Assembly: GCF_001269985.1 (NCBI RefSeq)
Contig: NZ_BBZB01000001.1
Location: 3,596,001-3,660,000 of the forward strand
Origin: Pseudoalteromonas sp. '520P1 No. 423'
GTDB taxonomy: Bacteria; Pseudomonadota; Gammaproteobacteria; Enterobacterales; Alteromonadaceae
Length of the DNA stretch: 64,000 bases
Reading direction: 5' to 3'
Each line of letters opens with the position of its first letter. The first letter of the stretch is position 1. The notes below the pieces were generated by a model. It did not search any database. It was not told where the DNA came from and saw nothing but the letters and a program-made list of their open reading frames with translations. This document shows, piece by piece, positions 9,776 through 18,090 of the stretch. The position numbers were made by a program, and so were the translations under genes.

Positions 9776-9827
9776 GCTATTATGAACGGATAGCTAGAAT
9801 TATCAAGCTCCAGATGTTTAGACGTCC
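9776..9827 (-). promoter_or_regulatory. Candidate metA promoter with tandem MetJ boxes
   Basis: On the plus strand AGATGTTT (9812-9819) and AGACGTCC (9820-9827) are two adjacent 8-bp sites close to the MetJ consensus AGACGTCT. On the minus strand TTGATA, a 16-bp spacer and CATAAT lie between these boxes and metA. A repressor bound there would touch the -35 side. MetJ with S-adenosylmethionine represses met genes in gammaproteobacteria; its presence in this genome is assumed. Confidence 0.6.
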
Positions 9828-9906
9828 AAAAAAGACAATTAAAATAAATATATTTGATCACAGTATAGTTTCAATGAATGTATTGATTTAATAAAAAGAC
9901 AGTGCA

Positions 9907-10572
9907 CTACAATAAAGATTTAACGGCTAATGGTTTGCCGCTACTGATATGATTAATTTGCGCCAGGAATAACTCAGCTGTGACCATCGCATCAGTCAAT
10001 GCATTGTGGTTTGAGTAATCGGGTAAATTATATCTATGCCTACATTTTTCCAAGTTTAAAGCATCAAAGCTTATGTCATGACTTAGCCTAGACAAGCGTT
10101 TATGCTCAATTTTCATGGTATCTAATATTATAATTGATTTATATTGCTCAGTAGAAAATATGATCCCATGTTCTATAAAAGCTTTTTGCAAAAAAGCCCA
10201 ATCGAGTTCAGCGTTGTGAAATACTAAAACAACACAATCTAATAATGATACGAGCTTTAGCAATGCCTTAGTCAATGGTTGCCCGCTTTGTACCGCTTGT
10301 TGATTGATCCCATGAAATATCGGACTTTTTTTTAAACAACTGACTTGAGAGTTAATAAAATGTTCACCCTGACAAACATAAATCTTTTGATTTTTTATCG
10401 GCAACCAAGCAATTGACACTATTTCATCTTCTTTAGGGTTCAAGCCTGTTAACTCTAAATCTATGGCTAAATAATCTGCATGTAAACAATTTTGTTTGTG
10501 AAGCAATGTTAAATGTTTATTCGGTATCAAAAACTCTTTTATTTTTTGAATGACCTTTTGAGCAACTCCCAT
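9907..10572 (-). CDS. DEDDh 3'-5' exonuclease (DNA polymerase III epsilon-like)
   Basis: The 221-residue protein has the exonuclease fold: Exo I AIDLELTGLNPKEDEI (about residues 35-50), Exo II HNAELDWAFL (about 135-145) and Exo III HNALTDAM (about 190-198). These supply the DEDD metal ligands and the His. It is separate from the polymerase epsilon gene dnaQ, and paralogues like this commonly sit beside the DUF294 gene in acetate clusters of marine gammaproteobacteria. Its ATG directly abuts the stop of the broken DUF294 gene. The exonuclease itself is intact. Its cellular role is unknown. Confidence 0.85.
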   Translation of the reverse strand: MGVAQKVIQKIKEFLIPNKHLTLLHKQNCLHADYLAIDLELTGLNPKEDEIVSIAWLPIKNQKIYVCQGEHFINSQVSCLKKSPIFHGINQQAVQSGQPLTKALLKLVSLLDCVVLVFHNAELDWAFLQKAFIEHGIIFSTEQYKSIIILDTMKIEHKRLSRLSHDISFDALNLEKCRHRYNLPDYSNHNALTDAMVTAELFLAQINHISSGKPLAVKSLL

Positions 10573-11742
10573 TTATAAACTACCCCGAGCGAATTTAAAA
10601 TATGAATCTTGATTTGGCGTTAAGTTATCAGGCAATAATAAACCATTATCTTGATCTGGATGTAAAGTTGACTCCTCTCTCGCTTGTGAGCCAAAACAAA
10701 TCCAACTAAAGGGGACTTTTGCTTGACCAAACTGCTCTTGATATAAAATAATTAAACGCGCAGTTAGCGCATCCGTTAAGCTGCTTAATAGTTTTCCTAT
10801 AATGCTAATGTCTTCTACTTTATGAGAAAAACTTTGCAATAGCTCAGGTATTTCCATTGCATAACGTTTTAAATCTATTGTGCTATTCGCTTTATATATT
10901 CGACCAATCAGTTGCACTGGGTCTGATTTTTGCTGCCTTAATAAATCGGTACTGGTAAGCATGCCTAAAGGTTTAAAACTTTCATCTAATACTGGTAAAT
11001 GATGAATATTATGGCGCAGCATTAATTGCATCGCAGAAAATACGCGGTTATTTTCAAATATATACTTCGGGTTGGATGTCATAATCTGGGTGACTGCTTG
11101 GTCAGGATTAACTTCTGCTGCCAAAACACGATTTCGTAAATCTCTATCGGTAACAACACCCAACAACTTTTCATCTTGGGTGATCATCATAGAAGAAAAG
11201 CTCGATTAACTCATTTTTTTAGCCGTATCACGAATGCTCGTATCTGGAGGAAGAGTGACAGCGCCAAAGTGCATCAACTCTGAAATTTTTTGCTCCGACC
11301 AATTTTCTTATCGTTTTTTATAATTCGAAGCTAATAGGCGATTAGCATGAGCGCGTACAAAATATTGTGCAAAAACCCAATACTCACGACGTAAAAAATC
11401 AAAGTCACCTTGTTCTAAAACATACACTATGCCTTCATTTTGTACTTGTAAGTTATTTTTTATCGTTTCACCTGTGAGCAATGAAGGATAGGCAAAATAA
11501 TCGCCTTCACTCAAACGTGCAATCACTTCCCCATGGGTATTCACTAAGTCATATAAACCGGAACGAATTAAAAACAAACTAGGAGAATGGGAGTTTAACC
11601 ATTGAGACTGATTTTCTTTACTTAAATAAATAATTTGCAAGTGATTAACCGCATAGTGTGCAGCCGCAGGTACAAGCTCTGAAAATGGCGCTTGATTACT
11701 TAAAAATTGATAAAGTTCTTTTTGCTCTATGGTGTTAGTCAT
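10573..11742 (-). pseudogene. cNMP-binding / CBS / DUF294 nucleotidyltransferase-like protein, disrupted and truncated
   Basis: The frame runs from the ATG at 11742 through a cyclic-nucleotide-binding-like domain (about 140 residues) to a TAA at 11310-11308. It continues in the same frame with ENWSEQKISELMHFGAVTL, meets a second TAA at 11208-11206, then gives a CBS pair (LLGVVTDRDLRNRVLA, HNIHHLPVLDES) and the start of the nucleotidyltransferase domain (FGSQAREESTLHPDQDNG). It stops at 10573, roughly 250 residues short of a usual family member of about 610. The truncation point abuts the exonuclease start, suggesting a deletion. Two nonsense codons plus loss of the C-terminus make it nonfunctional as a whole. 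Confidence 0.88.
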
Positions 11743-11787
11743 GACTCACTCCCTTTAAACCTCACCTCACTTTACTTACAAGCAAAA

Positions 11788-11813
11788 AAAAGCTCGACTA
11801 TAGTCGAGCTTTT
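11788..11813 (-). terminator. Bidirectional terminator between actP and the DUF294 pseudogene
   Basis: A perfect 26-bp palindrome (13-bp arms, AAAAGCTCGACTA and its complement) with A and T runs lies 40 bases after the symporter gene. Confidence 0.8.
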
Positions 11814-11852
11814 AAGCTTTATTGATTAAAATCAATATCAGTTTATTTCATT

Positions 11853-13580
11853 TTAGTGAGCGTGCGCATCACCTGAGCCTTTAGGGCTTCGGATTGAATC
11901 AACCATTTCAATTACATCAGCTGGAATTTCTTTAGTCACTTTTTGTACCGCTACTGCAACTACAAAGTTAACAACCATACCAATCAGGCCAATACCTTCT
12001 GGCGAGATACCAAATAACCAGTTTTCAGCGCTGTTTAAATCAGGGCTAATAAACTTAAAGTAAACAATATAGCCGATTGTGAATAAAATACCCGATACCA
12101 TACCTGCAATAGCACCTTCTTTATTCATCGTCTTAGAGAATATACCCATAATGATTGCAGGGAAGAAACTCGACGCAGCTAAACCAAAGGCAAAAGCAAC
12201 TACTGAGGCTACAAAGCCAGGTGGATTAATACCAAAGTATGCAGATATGGTAATGGCAATCACAGCTGCCAATCTTGCGGCCCTGAGCTCTTGTTTATCA
12301 CTAATATTAGGCATCAATGTTCGTTTCAATAAATCGTGGGACACTGATGTTGAGATAACCAATAATAAACCTGCCGTTGTTGATAATGCTGCTGCAATAC
12401 CACCCGCTGCCACTAAAGCAATAACCCATGCTGGTAAATCAGCAATTTCAGGTGTTGCTAATACAATAATATCGCGGTCAATTTTTATTTCGTTCTTGCT
12501 TGCAGGATCTGTGATCTTACCCGCTGAGTAGAACATTTTGCCATCGCCATTCTTATCATTAAATGTGATAAGACCCGTTTTTTCCCAGTTTTTAACCCAG
12601 CTAGGTGCTTCAGCATACGCTGTACCGCTACCATCTTTACCGTTAATGGTATCAACCATATTTACACGAGCAAATGAAGCAAGTGCAGGCGCTGTCGTGT
12701 ATACAATTGCAATAAATATTAACGTCCATGCAGCTGAAATGCGTGTATCTTTAACTTTAGGTACTGTGAAAAAGCGAACGATTACATGCGGTAAACCAGC
12801 AGTACCCACCATTAATGCACCTGTAATAGCAAATACATCAATCATGGATTTAGAGCCTTCGGTATATTGTGCAAAGCCGAGTTCAGTACTCAAACCATCA
12901 AGTTTATCAAGCAGTAACATACCTGACCCATCAGATAGTGTGGCCCCAAAACCAGTTTGTGGTAATACATGACCTGTCATCATTAAAGACAAGAATACAG
13001 CTGGTACTAAGTAAGCAAAAACTAAAATACAATACTGAGCAACTTGCGTATATGTAATGCCTTTCATGCCACCTAAAACAGCATAGAAAAATACAATTAC
13101 CATACCGATGTAAACACCTGTTTCAATTTCAACTTCTAAGAAACGAGAGAATACAACTCCTACACCACGCATTTGACCTGCAATGTAAGTAAAACAAATA
13201 AAGATGGCACAAATAACAGCTACTGTACGTGCTGTTTGAGAGTAATAACGATCGCCAATAAAATCAGGAACCGTAAATTTACCAAATTTACGTAAATAGG
13301 GTGCTAAACATAAGGCTAATAATACATAACCCCCAGTCCAACCCATTAAGTAAACACCACCATCATAACCTGCAAAAGAAATGATACCTGCCATTGAAAT
13401 AAATGACGCAGCACTCATCCAATCAGCCGCCGTTGCCATACCATTTGCTAAAGGAGGTACACCGCCACCAGCAACATAAAATTCTTGAGTTGAACCCGCT
13501 CGAGCCCATACTGCAATGCCGATATAAAGCGCAAAGCTTAAACCAACAATTAAAAAAGTGAGAGTTTGAACATCCATCAT
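11853..13580 (-). CDS. actP: Sodium:solute symporter, ActP-like (probable acetate/cation symporter)
   Basis: The 575-residue SSS-family membrane protein has about 13 transmembrane helices. Family motifs include EFYVAGGGVPPLANGMATAADWMSA near residue 35, GMKGITYTQVAQ near 170 and a hydrophilic loop (about 310-375) before helix 9. Together with the small DUF4212 gene just upstream it matches the two-gene transporters (VC_2705 type) often called acetate permease in marine gammaproteobacteria. The substrate is inferred from family and context, not shown. The transporter pair is clean although the downstream DUF294 gene is broken. Confidence 0.85.
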   Translation of the reverse strand: MMDVQTLTFLIVGLSFALYIGIAVWARAGSTQEFYVAGGGVPPLANGMATAADWMSAASFISMAGIISFAGYDGGVYLMGWTGGYVLLALCLAPYLRKFGKFTVPDFIGDRYYSQTARTVAVICAIFICFTYIAGQMRGVGVVFSRFLEVEIETGVYIGMVIVFFYAVLGGMKGITYTQVAQYCILVFAYLVPAVFLSLMMTGHVLPQTGFGATLSDGSGMLLLDKLDGLSTELGFAQYTEGSKSMIDVFAITGALMVGTAGLPHVIVRFFTVPKVKDTRISAAWTLIFIAIVYTTAPALASFARVNMVDTINGKDGSGTAYAEAPSWVKNWEKTGLITFNDKNGDGKMFYSAGKITDPASKNEIKIDRDIIVLATPEIADLPAWVIALVAAGGIAAALSTTAGLLLVISTSVSHDLLKRTLMPNISDKQELRAARLAAVIAITISAYFGINPPGFVASVVAFAFGLAASSFFPAIIMGIFSKTMNKEGAIAGMVSGILFTIGYIVYFKFISPDLNSAENWLFGISPEGIGLIGMVVNFVVAVAVQKVTKEIPADVIEMVDSIRSPKGSGDAHAH

Positions 13581-13588
13581 ATTGGCTC

Positions 13589-13858
13589 CTATTCGTCTAC
13601 GCCGTATTTTTTATCTAACGCATTCATTTTCATTGCGTAAACGATAATTAAAGCCACAAATGTGTAAATTGCGCCCTGTTGTGAAAACCAGAAGCCTAAT
13701 TTAAACCCAAAAAATCTAATCTCGTTTAATACATCAACTAATAAAATACCAAAGCCAAAAGAGACCAAAAACCAAACCGCTAATAACTTAAACATTAAGG
13801 ACAGATTCTCTGACCAATATGCTTTAGCTTGTTCATTATTTTTAAAAGCCATTTTCAT
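13589..13858 (-). CDS. DUF4212 small membrane protein (symporter partner)
   Basis: The 89-residue protein has two transmembrane segments (about 20-42 and 60-78) and ends KKYGVDE. It matches the DUF4212 proteins found almost always next to an SSS symporter, eight bases upstream here, and is probably a small subunit or assembly partner. AGGGG precedes two possible ATGs: the first at 13858 with about 3 nt spacing and the second at 13852 with about 9 nt. The second may be the real start. Confidence 0.85.
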   Translation of the reverse strand: MKMAFKNNEQAKAYWSENLSLMFKLLAVWFLVSFGFGILLVDVLNEIRFFGFKLGFWFSQQGAIYTFVALIIVYAMKMNALDKKYGVDE

Positions 13859-14236
13859 ATTCCCCTAATAGGACCATTGAGTGCGCTAATATTCTAATCG
13901 CTTCAAAATGCATATTATTTTTATACTTTATAAAAAACATTTTGAAGTGACTAAAATATATCTTCAGGATTAAACATAACAAGCAAAACACGACTTGAAA
14001 GTCAGACCTTAGTCGTAACATATTGTTAACTTTAATAGAGTACAGTAAAACCAAACCTAAAAAAAAGACATAACCAAATGAATTGGCTAAAGTAATTTTA
14101 AATAAAAAATTTGAGAAAGACAAAATAAAAGAGGTGATTTAGCATATGTCAGACATTAGTCTAATATAACTAAACCACCTGTAAATGCAGTTTTTGGAAA
14201 GTAAATATTGTATACATCTAAGGTATTAATGGCATT
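13859..14236. other. Intergenic region upstream of DUF4212-actP
   Basis: This AT-rich stretch must contain the promoter of the DUF4212-actP operon. I see no convincing gene. A 93-codon open frame on the minus strand overlaps the DUF4212 start and has no ribosome binding site or recognisable content. No clear Crp, Fur or other dyad stands out. Confidence 0.5.
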
Positions 14237-14297
14237 TTAAACCTCAACCTGAACCATGCCCTCTACTTTATGCCAATAACCATTGCATTCATCGCTT
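14237..14297 (-). pseudogene. ubiV: ubiV remnant (C-terminal about 19 codons only)
   Basis: Directly after the ubiU stop the minus strand encodes SDECNGYWHKVEGMVQVEV and a TAA at 14239-14237. This resembles the C-terminal end of UbiV (E. coli SDCNGYWRRLAG), including the SD(E)CNGYW block. In E. coli ubiU and ubiV are adjacent in this order. The rest of ubiV, nearly 300 codons, is absent, so a large deletion removed it. Confidence 0.75.
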
Positions 14298-15034
14298 TTA
14301 TTTCCACTTCTTATGGTAGACACCAAGCGTAGTTTGGCTTCCCTCGGATAAACTACTTAAACACGCTTTGGTCTCAACTGATGGTTTAAAATTTTCAGGA
14401 TTAGCTTTACATGCTTCAATCGCTTGTCGCCAACTCGATGTCACTTGAGATACATAAGCTGGGCTACGTTGGCGACCTTCAATTTTAATTGCACTAATGC
14501 CCATTTGCATCAACTCAGGCAACATTTCCATGCTCTTTAAACTAGTAGGCTCTTCAAATGCATGATAACGCTCATCACCAACATCAAATCGCCCTTTACA
14601 TAATGTTGGATACCCTGCTTTTTCGTCATCGCTAAACTTGTCAATTAAGATACCATTTAAATGGGTTTCTAAGCCTGTACCTGTTTCTTTCTATTCAACA
14701 AATTTTGCAGGTGAACAAGCACCAGCGGTATTAGGAGATTCGTCAGTTAAATAAGATGATAAATAACAGCGCCGATTGCTACCGCTTTATCTACAGAGGC
14801 TTGCCAACACACCATACCATCAGGGTGGGCAAAAGTATTAATTGCCACATGCAGTCTACAATTATCAAGTTTTAAATAAGCAACCCCTTTTTCAAGTTGC
14901 CGTTCAGTAAAGTTTAAACCAGCAAAGTGCCGCGCGTTTGTTTCGTCTTTAAAACCAATATAAACCGCATCAGTACCCGCATCGACTGCTGCTTTTAATG
15001 AGGCAAGACTGCCTGCAGGACAAAGAAGCTCCAT
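14298..15034 (-). pseudogene. ubiU: ubiU (peptidase U32 family), disrupted
   Basis: The start at 15034 gives MELLCPAGSLASLKAAVDAG and NARHFAGLNFTERQLEKG, very close to E. coli UbiU (YhbU). After GAVI the sequence jumps to SSYLTDESPNTAGACSPAKFVE, so about 90 codons are deleted and the frame shifts. A TAG at 14693-14691 replaces an expected Trp. The C-terminal part (IKIEGRQRSPAYVSQV, TTLGVYHKKW) is otherwise well preserved. UbiU and UbiV form an Fe-S complex for oxygen-independent hydroxylation in ubiquinone synthesis. The high residual similarity suggests recent loss. Confidence 0.9.
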
Positions 15035-15218
15035 GAATACACACCACAAAAAATTTTATGGCTTTAATTTAATGATAATTGCTAAGGGAAACTTGATATA
15101 GATTAAGCTTTGAAATGATAACTCAGAATAAAATAATGCCATTTAACAACTAAAATCAGAAAAAGTGATTTTATTAAATCCTAAAACAGGTCATAGCCAA
15201 ATAAAAATTTAATTAAGT

Positions 15219-15713
15219 TCAATTAGGTTTTTTATTTGATTTTTTATACCATCTAATTAATTCTTTTTGATCTGTGGGCGCATCTAAACCTTCTTTGATA
15301 AATTCACTGGCTTGTTCAGCTAAAAGTGCTTCGGTTTTGTTTTCTATTCGCGCTAACATATCAAAAAATACAGCTTGTTCATCTTCAGATAATACAGACT
15401 CTAATTGCTTAGATCTTTCATCCATGGCATTTATAAGTTCAAGATATAAAGCTTTCCCTGCCTCATTTAAGTATAAATTTTTAACATTCTTTTTAATTTC
15501 ATCTTGATGAGATTCAATTAAGTTTAAACTTAAAAGCTTTTTAACCGCCCTGCTTACCGTATAAGAATCTAGTCTAGATTGATAAGCAATATCAGCTGAT
15601 TTAACAGGCATATAAGAGCCAATATTAATCAAAACCCGCATTTCTCTTGGATCTAAATCAGTTAAGTTTCTAATTTTCCAATCGCGATTTAATGCCAATA
15701 AATTACTTACCAC
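15219..15713 (-). CDS. MarR family transcriptional regulator (start uncertain)
   Basis: The winged-helix MarR protein has the recognition helix around DSYTVSRAVKKLLSLNLIES and the wing around KKNVKNLYLNEAGKAL. The only standard start is a GTG at 15713 (164 residues), but it falls inside helix 1. In-frame codons upstream encode PLDLTSHLPYRVAV, the typical MarR N-terminus, and the frame stays open back to a TGA near 15828 without an ATG, GTG or TTG. An ATT at 15806 with AAGG 7 nt before it would give 195 residues. Either the start codon was mutated or a non-standard start is used. It is divergent from the AhpD-like gene with a long dyad between, so it probably regulates that gene. Confidence 0.75.
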   Translation of the reverse strand: MVSNLLALNRDWKIRNLTDLDPREMRVLINIGSYMPVKSADIAYQSRLDSYTVSRAVKKLLSLNLIESHQDEIKKNVKNLYLNEAGKALYLELINAMDERSKQLESVLSEDEQAVFFDMLARIENKTEALLAEQASEFIKEGLDAPTDQKELIRWYKKSNKKPN

Positions 15714-15879
15714 AGCGACTCTATATGGCAGATGAGATGTTAAATCTAATGGGTTTTCAATTTGTTTTGTCAGGGAAAAAGCCTGATCTCTAGCTGACTT
15801 ACTAATGCGCTTGACCTTGATATGAAATCATTATGTCACTTTAGCATTTTATATAAAAAATAAAAACTTAAACAAAAGA

Positions 15880-15918
15880 TGCTGCATATGCAATAAAAAA
15901 ATTATTGCATATGCAGCA
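15880..15918. promoter_or_regulatory. Long perfect dyad, candidate MarR operator
   Basis: Perfect 17-bp arms (TGCTGCATATGCAATAA and its complement) are separated by 5 bp. Each arm itself contains the palindrome GCATATGC, with centres 23 bp apart, close to two helical turns. It sits between the divergent marR and AhpD-like genes, 50 bp before the latter. This is what two cooperative dimer sites would look like. Confidence 0.65.
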
Positions 15919-15967
15919 ATTTGATTGTATTTTAAATACACTATAAAAATAAAACAGGAAATTTATC

Positions 15968-16558
15968 ATGCCATTAGTTAAACCATTACCAACAGATGCC
16001 AATGAAGAAGTTATTGAACTTGCTAAATTTTTTAATGAAACGTTAGGTTTTTGCCCTAATAGTGTTTTAACCATGCAGCACAGACCAGCCATTGCAAAAG
16101 CATTTATTAATCTAAATATGGCCGTAATGGCCAATGATGGACGTGTAACAGCCGAGCAAAAACGCTTAATAGGTTATATCACTAGTGCCAATACAGGTTG
16201 TAGGTACTGCGAAGCACATACGATTTTAGCTGCAGAGCGCTACGGCGGTACCGAAGAACGCTTAGCTAACATTTGGTCATTTAGAGAAAGTGATTTATAT
16301 ACACAAGCTGAAAAAGCGGCATTTGAATTGGCGCTTGCCGCTTCCAGTGTGCCAAATGCAGTAAATGATGAAATTACAGCGAAAATGCATGAGTACTGGG
16401 ATGATGGAGAAATTGTTGAGATTTTAGGTGTTATTTCTTTATTTGGTTATCTGAATCGCTGGAACGACTCTATGGGCACAACAATGGAAACCGGTGCAGT
16501 AGATGCCGGTAAACGCCTTTTATCTGAATCACCTTGGACTCGCGGTAAACATATTTAA
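15968..16558 (+). CDS. Carboxymuconolactone decarboxylase/AhpD-like protein (peroxidase-related)
   Basis: The 196-residue protein has the AhpD redox signature C78-R-Y-C81-E-A-H84 (TGCRYCEAHT), preceded by EQKRLIGYITSA. Members use the two cysteines to reduce peroxides, taking electrons from a thiol donor. AGGAA lies 6 nt or so before the ATG. It is divergently transcribed from a MarR regulator, a common arrangement for peroxide- or quinone-responsive genes. The exact substrate is not deducible. Confidence 0.85.
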   Translation: MPLVKPLPTDANEEVIELAKFFNETLGFCPNSVLTMQHRPAIAKAFINLNMAVMANDGRVTAEQKRLIGYITSANTGCRYCEAHTILAAERYGGTEERLANIWSFRESDLYTQAEKAAFELALAASSVPNAVNDEITAKMHEYWDDGEIVEILGVISLFGYLNRWNDSMGTTMETGAVDAGKRLLSESPWTRGKHI

Positions 16559-16827
16559 ACTATCCTAAGCTTAAAATAATCCCGATAATTGTTGTAACTA
16601 AGCCTGAGGTAACTTTTACTTTGGGCTTATATCCAGTAATAATTACATCCTATTCTTCTTTATTAATCAAAAGCGTATAACTTCAATAAGTGCTAATTTT
16701 AGTTACCAAGCAACCTCTTTTGTAAATATTATGCTACAAGTTAATTAATTTTTTTATCTCATATACTTTCAATTTAATTTTTAAACCTTAACCTAGCTCA
16801 AGAATACTAAGAATAAAGGGCGATTAA

Positions 16828-18036
16828 ATGATTCAGGGTAAAACATTAGGCAGTATGTTGATTATTGCAGGTACGACAATTGGTGCGGGCATGCTTGCTT
16901 TGCCAATAGCATCTGCAGGACTCGGCTTTTCAACTGCTACGGTATTATTATTTTCTGCATGGGCATTAATGACTTATACCGCTTTATTAATGTTAGAAGT
17001 GCATCAATATGCACATGTAGAGGCAACATTAAACTCTTTAGCGAAAAGCCTTCTGGGAAGAAAAGGCCAGTTAATTGCTAATTGCTCTATGATATTTTTA
17101 TTTTACGCCTTATGTGCCGCTTATATTGCAGGTGGCGGTTCTCAACTACAAACTAAACTTGTTGAGTGGACTAATTTAGAGCTACCAGTTCAATCTGGTT
17201 CAGTATTATTTGCGATTGTTTTTGGTGCCATTATCACTTTAGGCACAGGCACGGTAGATAAAATAAATCGCGTATTATTTTCAATTAAAGTAATTGTTTT
17301 AGCATCGGTTTTTTATATGTTAACCCCTTATGTTCAAGGTCAACACTTACTAGAAATGCCAATTGAACAAGGCCTTATATTATCAGCTATCCCGGTTGTT
17401 TTTACTTCTTTTGGTTTTCATGGTTCTATTCCTTCAATCGTTAAATATGTTGGTATAGATATAAAGTCATTAAGAAGAATTATGATTATGGGCGCGGCAT
17501 TACCTTTAGTTATTTACTTATTTTGGCAAGTAGTCAGCCAAGGTGTAATGAGTCAATCACACTTATTACAAAGTGAAGGTTTATCAGGGTTTATCGCAAG
17601 TGTCGCATCTATGCTGCAAAGCCCTAAAGTGAGCAATGCGATTACTATTTTTGCAGACTTAGCATTAGCAACATCATTCCTCGGTGTAAGCCTTGGTTTA
17701 TTTGATTTTTTCAGTGATACCTTGAAAAAAGGCAACGCAAAAAAAGATAGGCTTGTTACAGCGTTAGTCACTTTTGTACCACCTTTATGCTTTGCGCTGT
17801 TTTATCCTCAAGGTTTTATTATGGCACTAGGTTATGCCGCTATTGCATTGGTTGTATTAGCTGTATTTTTACCAACTGCAATGGTATTTAAACAAAGAAA
17901 GCAACGACAGGCTTCTAATGAGGATTATCAAGTAAGAGGTGGTAATTCAGCGCTTTTATTAGCGGCATTATCTGGTGTATTAATCATCAGCGCACAGTTC
18001 TTACAAATGTTTGGTATGATCCCTTCTATTGGTTAA
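16828..18036 (+). CDS. tyrP: Aromatic amino acid transporter, TyrP-like
   Basis: The 402-residue HAAAP-family protein has about 11 transmembrane helices. The N-terminus (KTLGSMLIIAGTTIGAGMLALP) and AYIAGGGSQL are closest to TyrP, the tyrosine:H+ symporter, though Mtr and TnaB are related and substrate choice is not certain. AAGGG lies before the ATG. It stands alone, with a terminator right after it. The 269 bp before it hold no recognised feature. Confidence 0.85.
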   Translation: MIQGKTLGSMLIIAGTTIGAGMLALPIASAGLGFSTATVLLFSAWALMTYTALLMLEVHQYAHVEATLNSLAKSLLGRKGQLIANCSMIFLFYALCAAYIAGGGSQLQTKLVEWTNLELPVQSGSVLFAIVFGAIITLGTGTVDKINRVLFSIKVIVLASVFYMLTPYVQGQHLLEMPIEQGLILSAIPVVFTSFGFHGSIPSIVKYVGIDIKSLRRIMIMGAALPLVIYLFWQVVSQGVMSQSHLLQSEGLSGFIASVASMLQSPKVSNAITIFADLALATSFLGVSLGLFDFFSDTLKKGNAKKDRLVTALVTFVPPLCFALFYPQGFIMALGYAAIALVVLAVFLPTAMVFKQRKQRQASNEDYQVRGGNSALLLAALSGVLIISAQFLQMFGMIPSIG

Positions 18037-18053
18037 CCTAACCTTTTAGGCAT

Positions 18054-18090
18054 TATAAAAAAGCTCCTGACTCAGGAGCTGTTCTTTTTA
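18054..18090. terminator. Bidirectional terminator between tyrP and the RND operon
   Basis: A perfect 9-bp stem (AGCTCCTGA and TCAGGAGCT, 18062-18080) has an A run before it and TTCTTTTT after it. It serves the convergent tyrP and RND permease genes. Confidence 0.75.

Noticed and set aside
13842..14123. 93-codon open frame on the minus strand upstream of DUF4212
   Set aside because: It overlaps the DUF4212 start, has no ribosome binding site and looks like translated AT-rich intergenic DNA.
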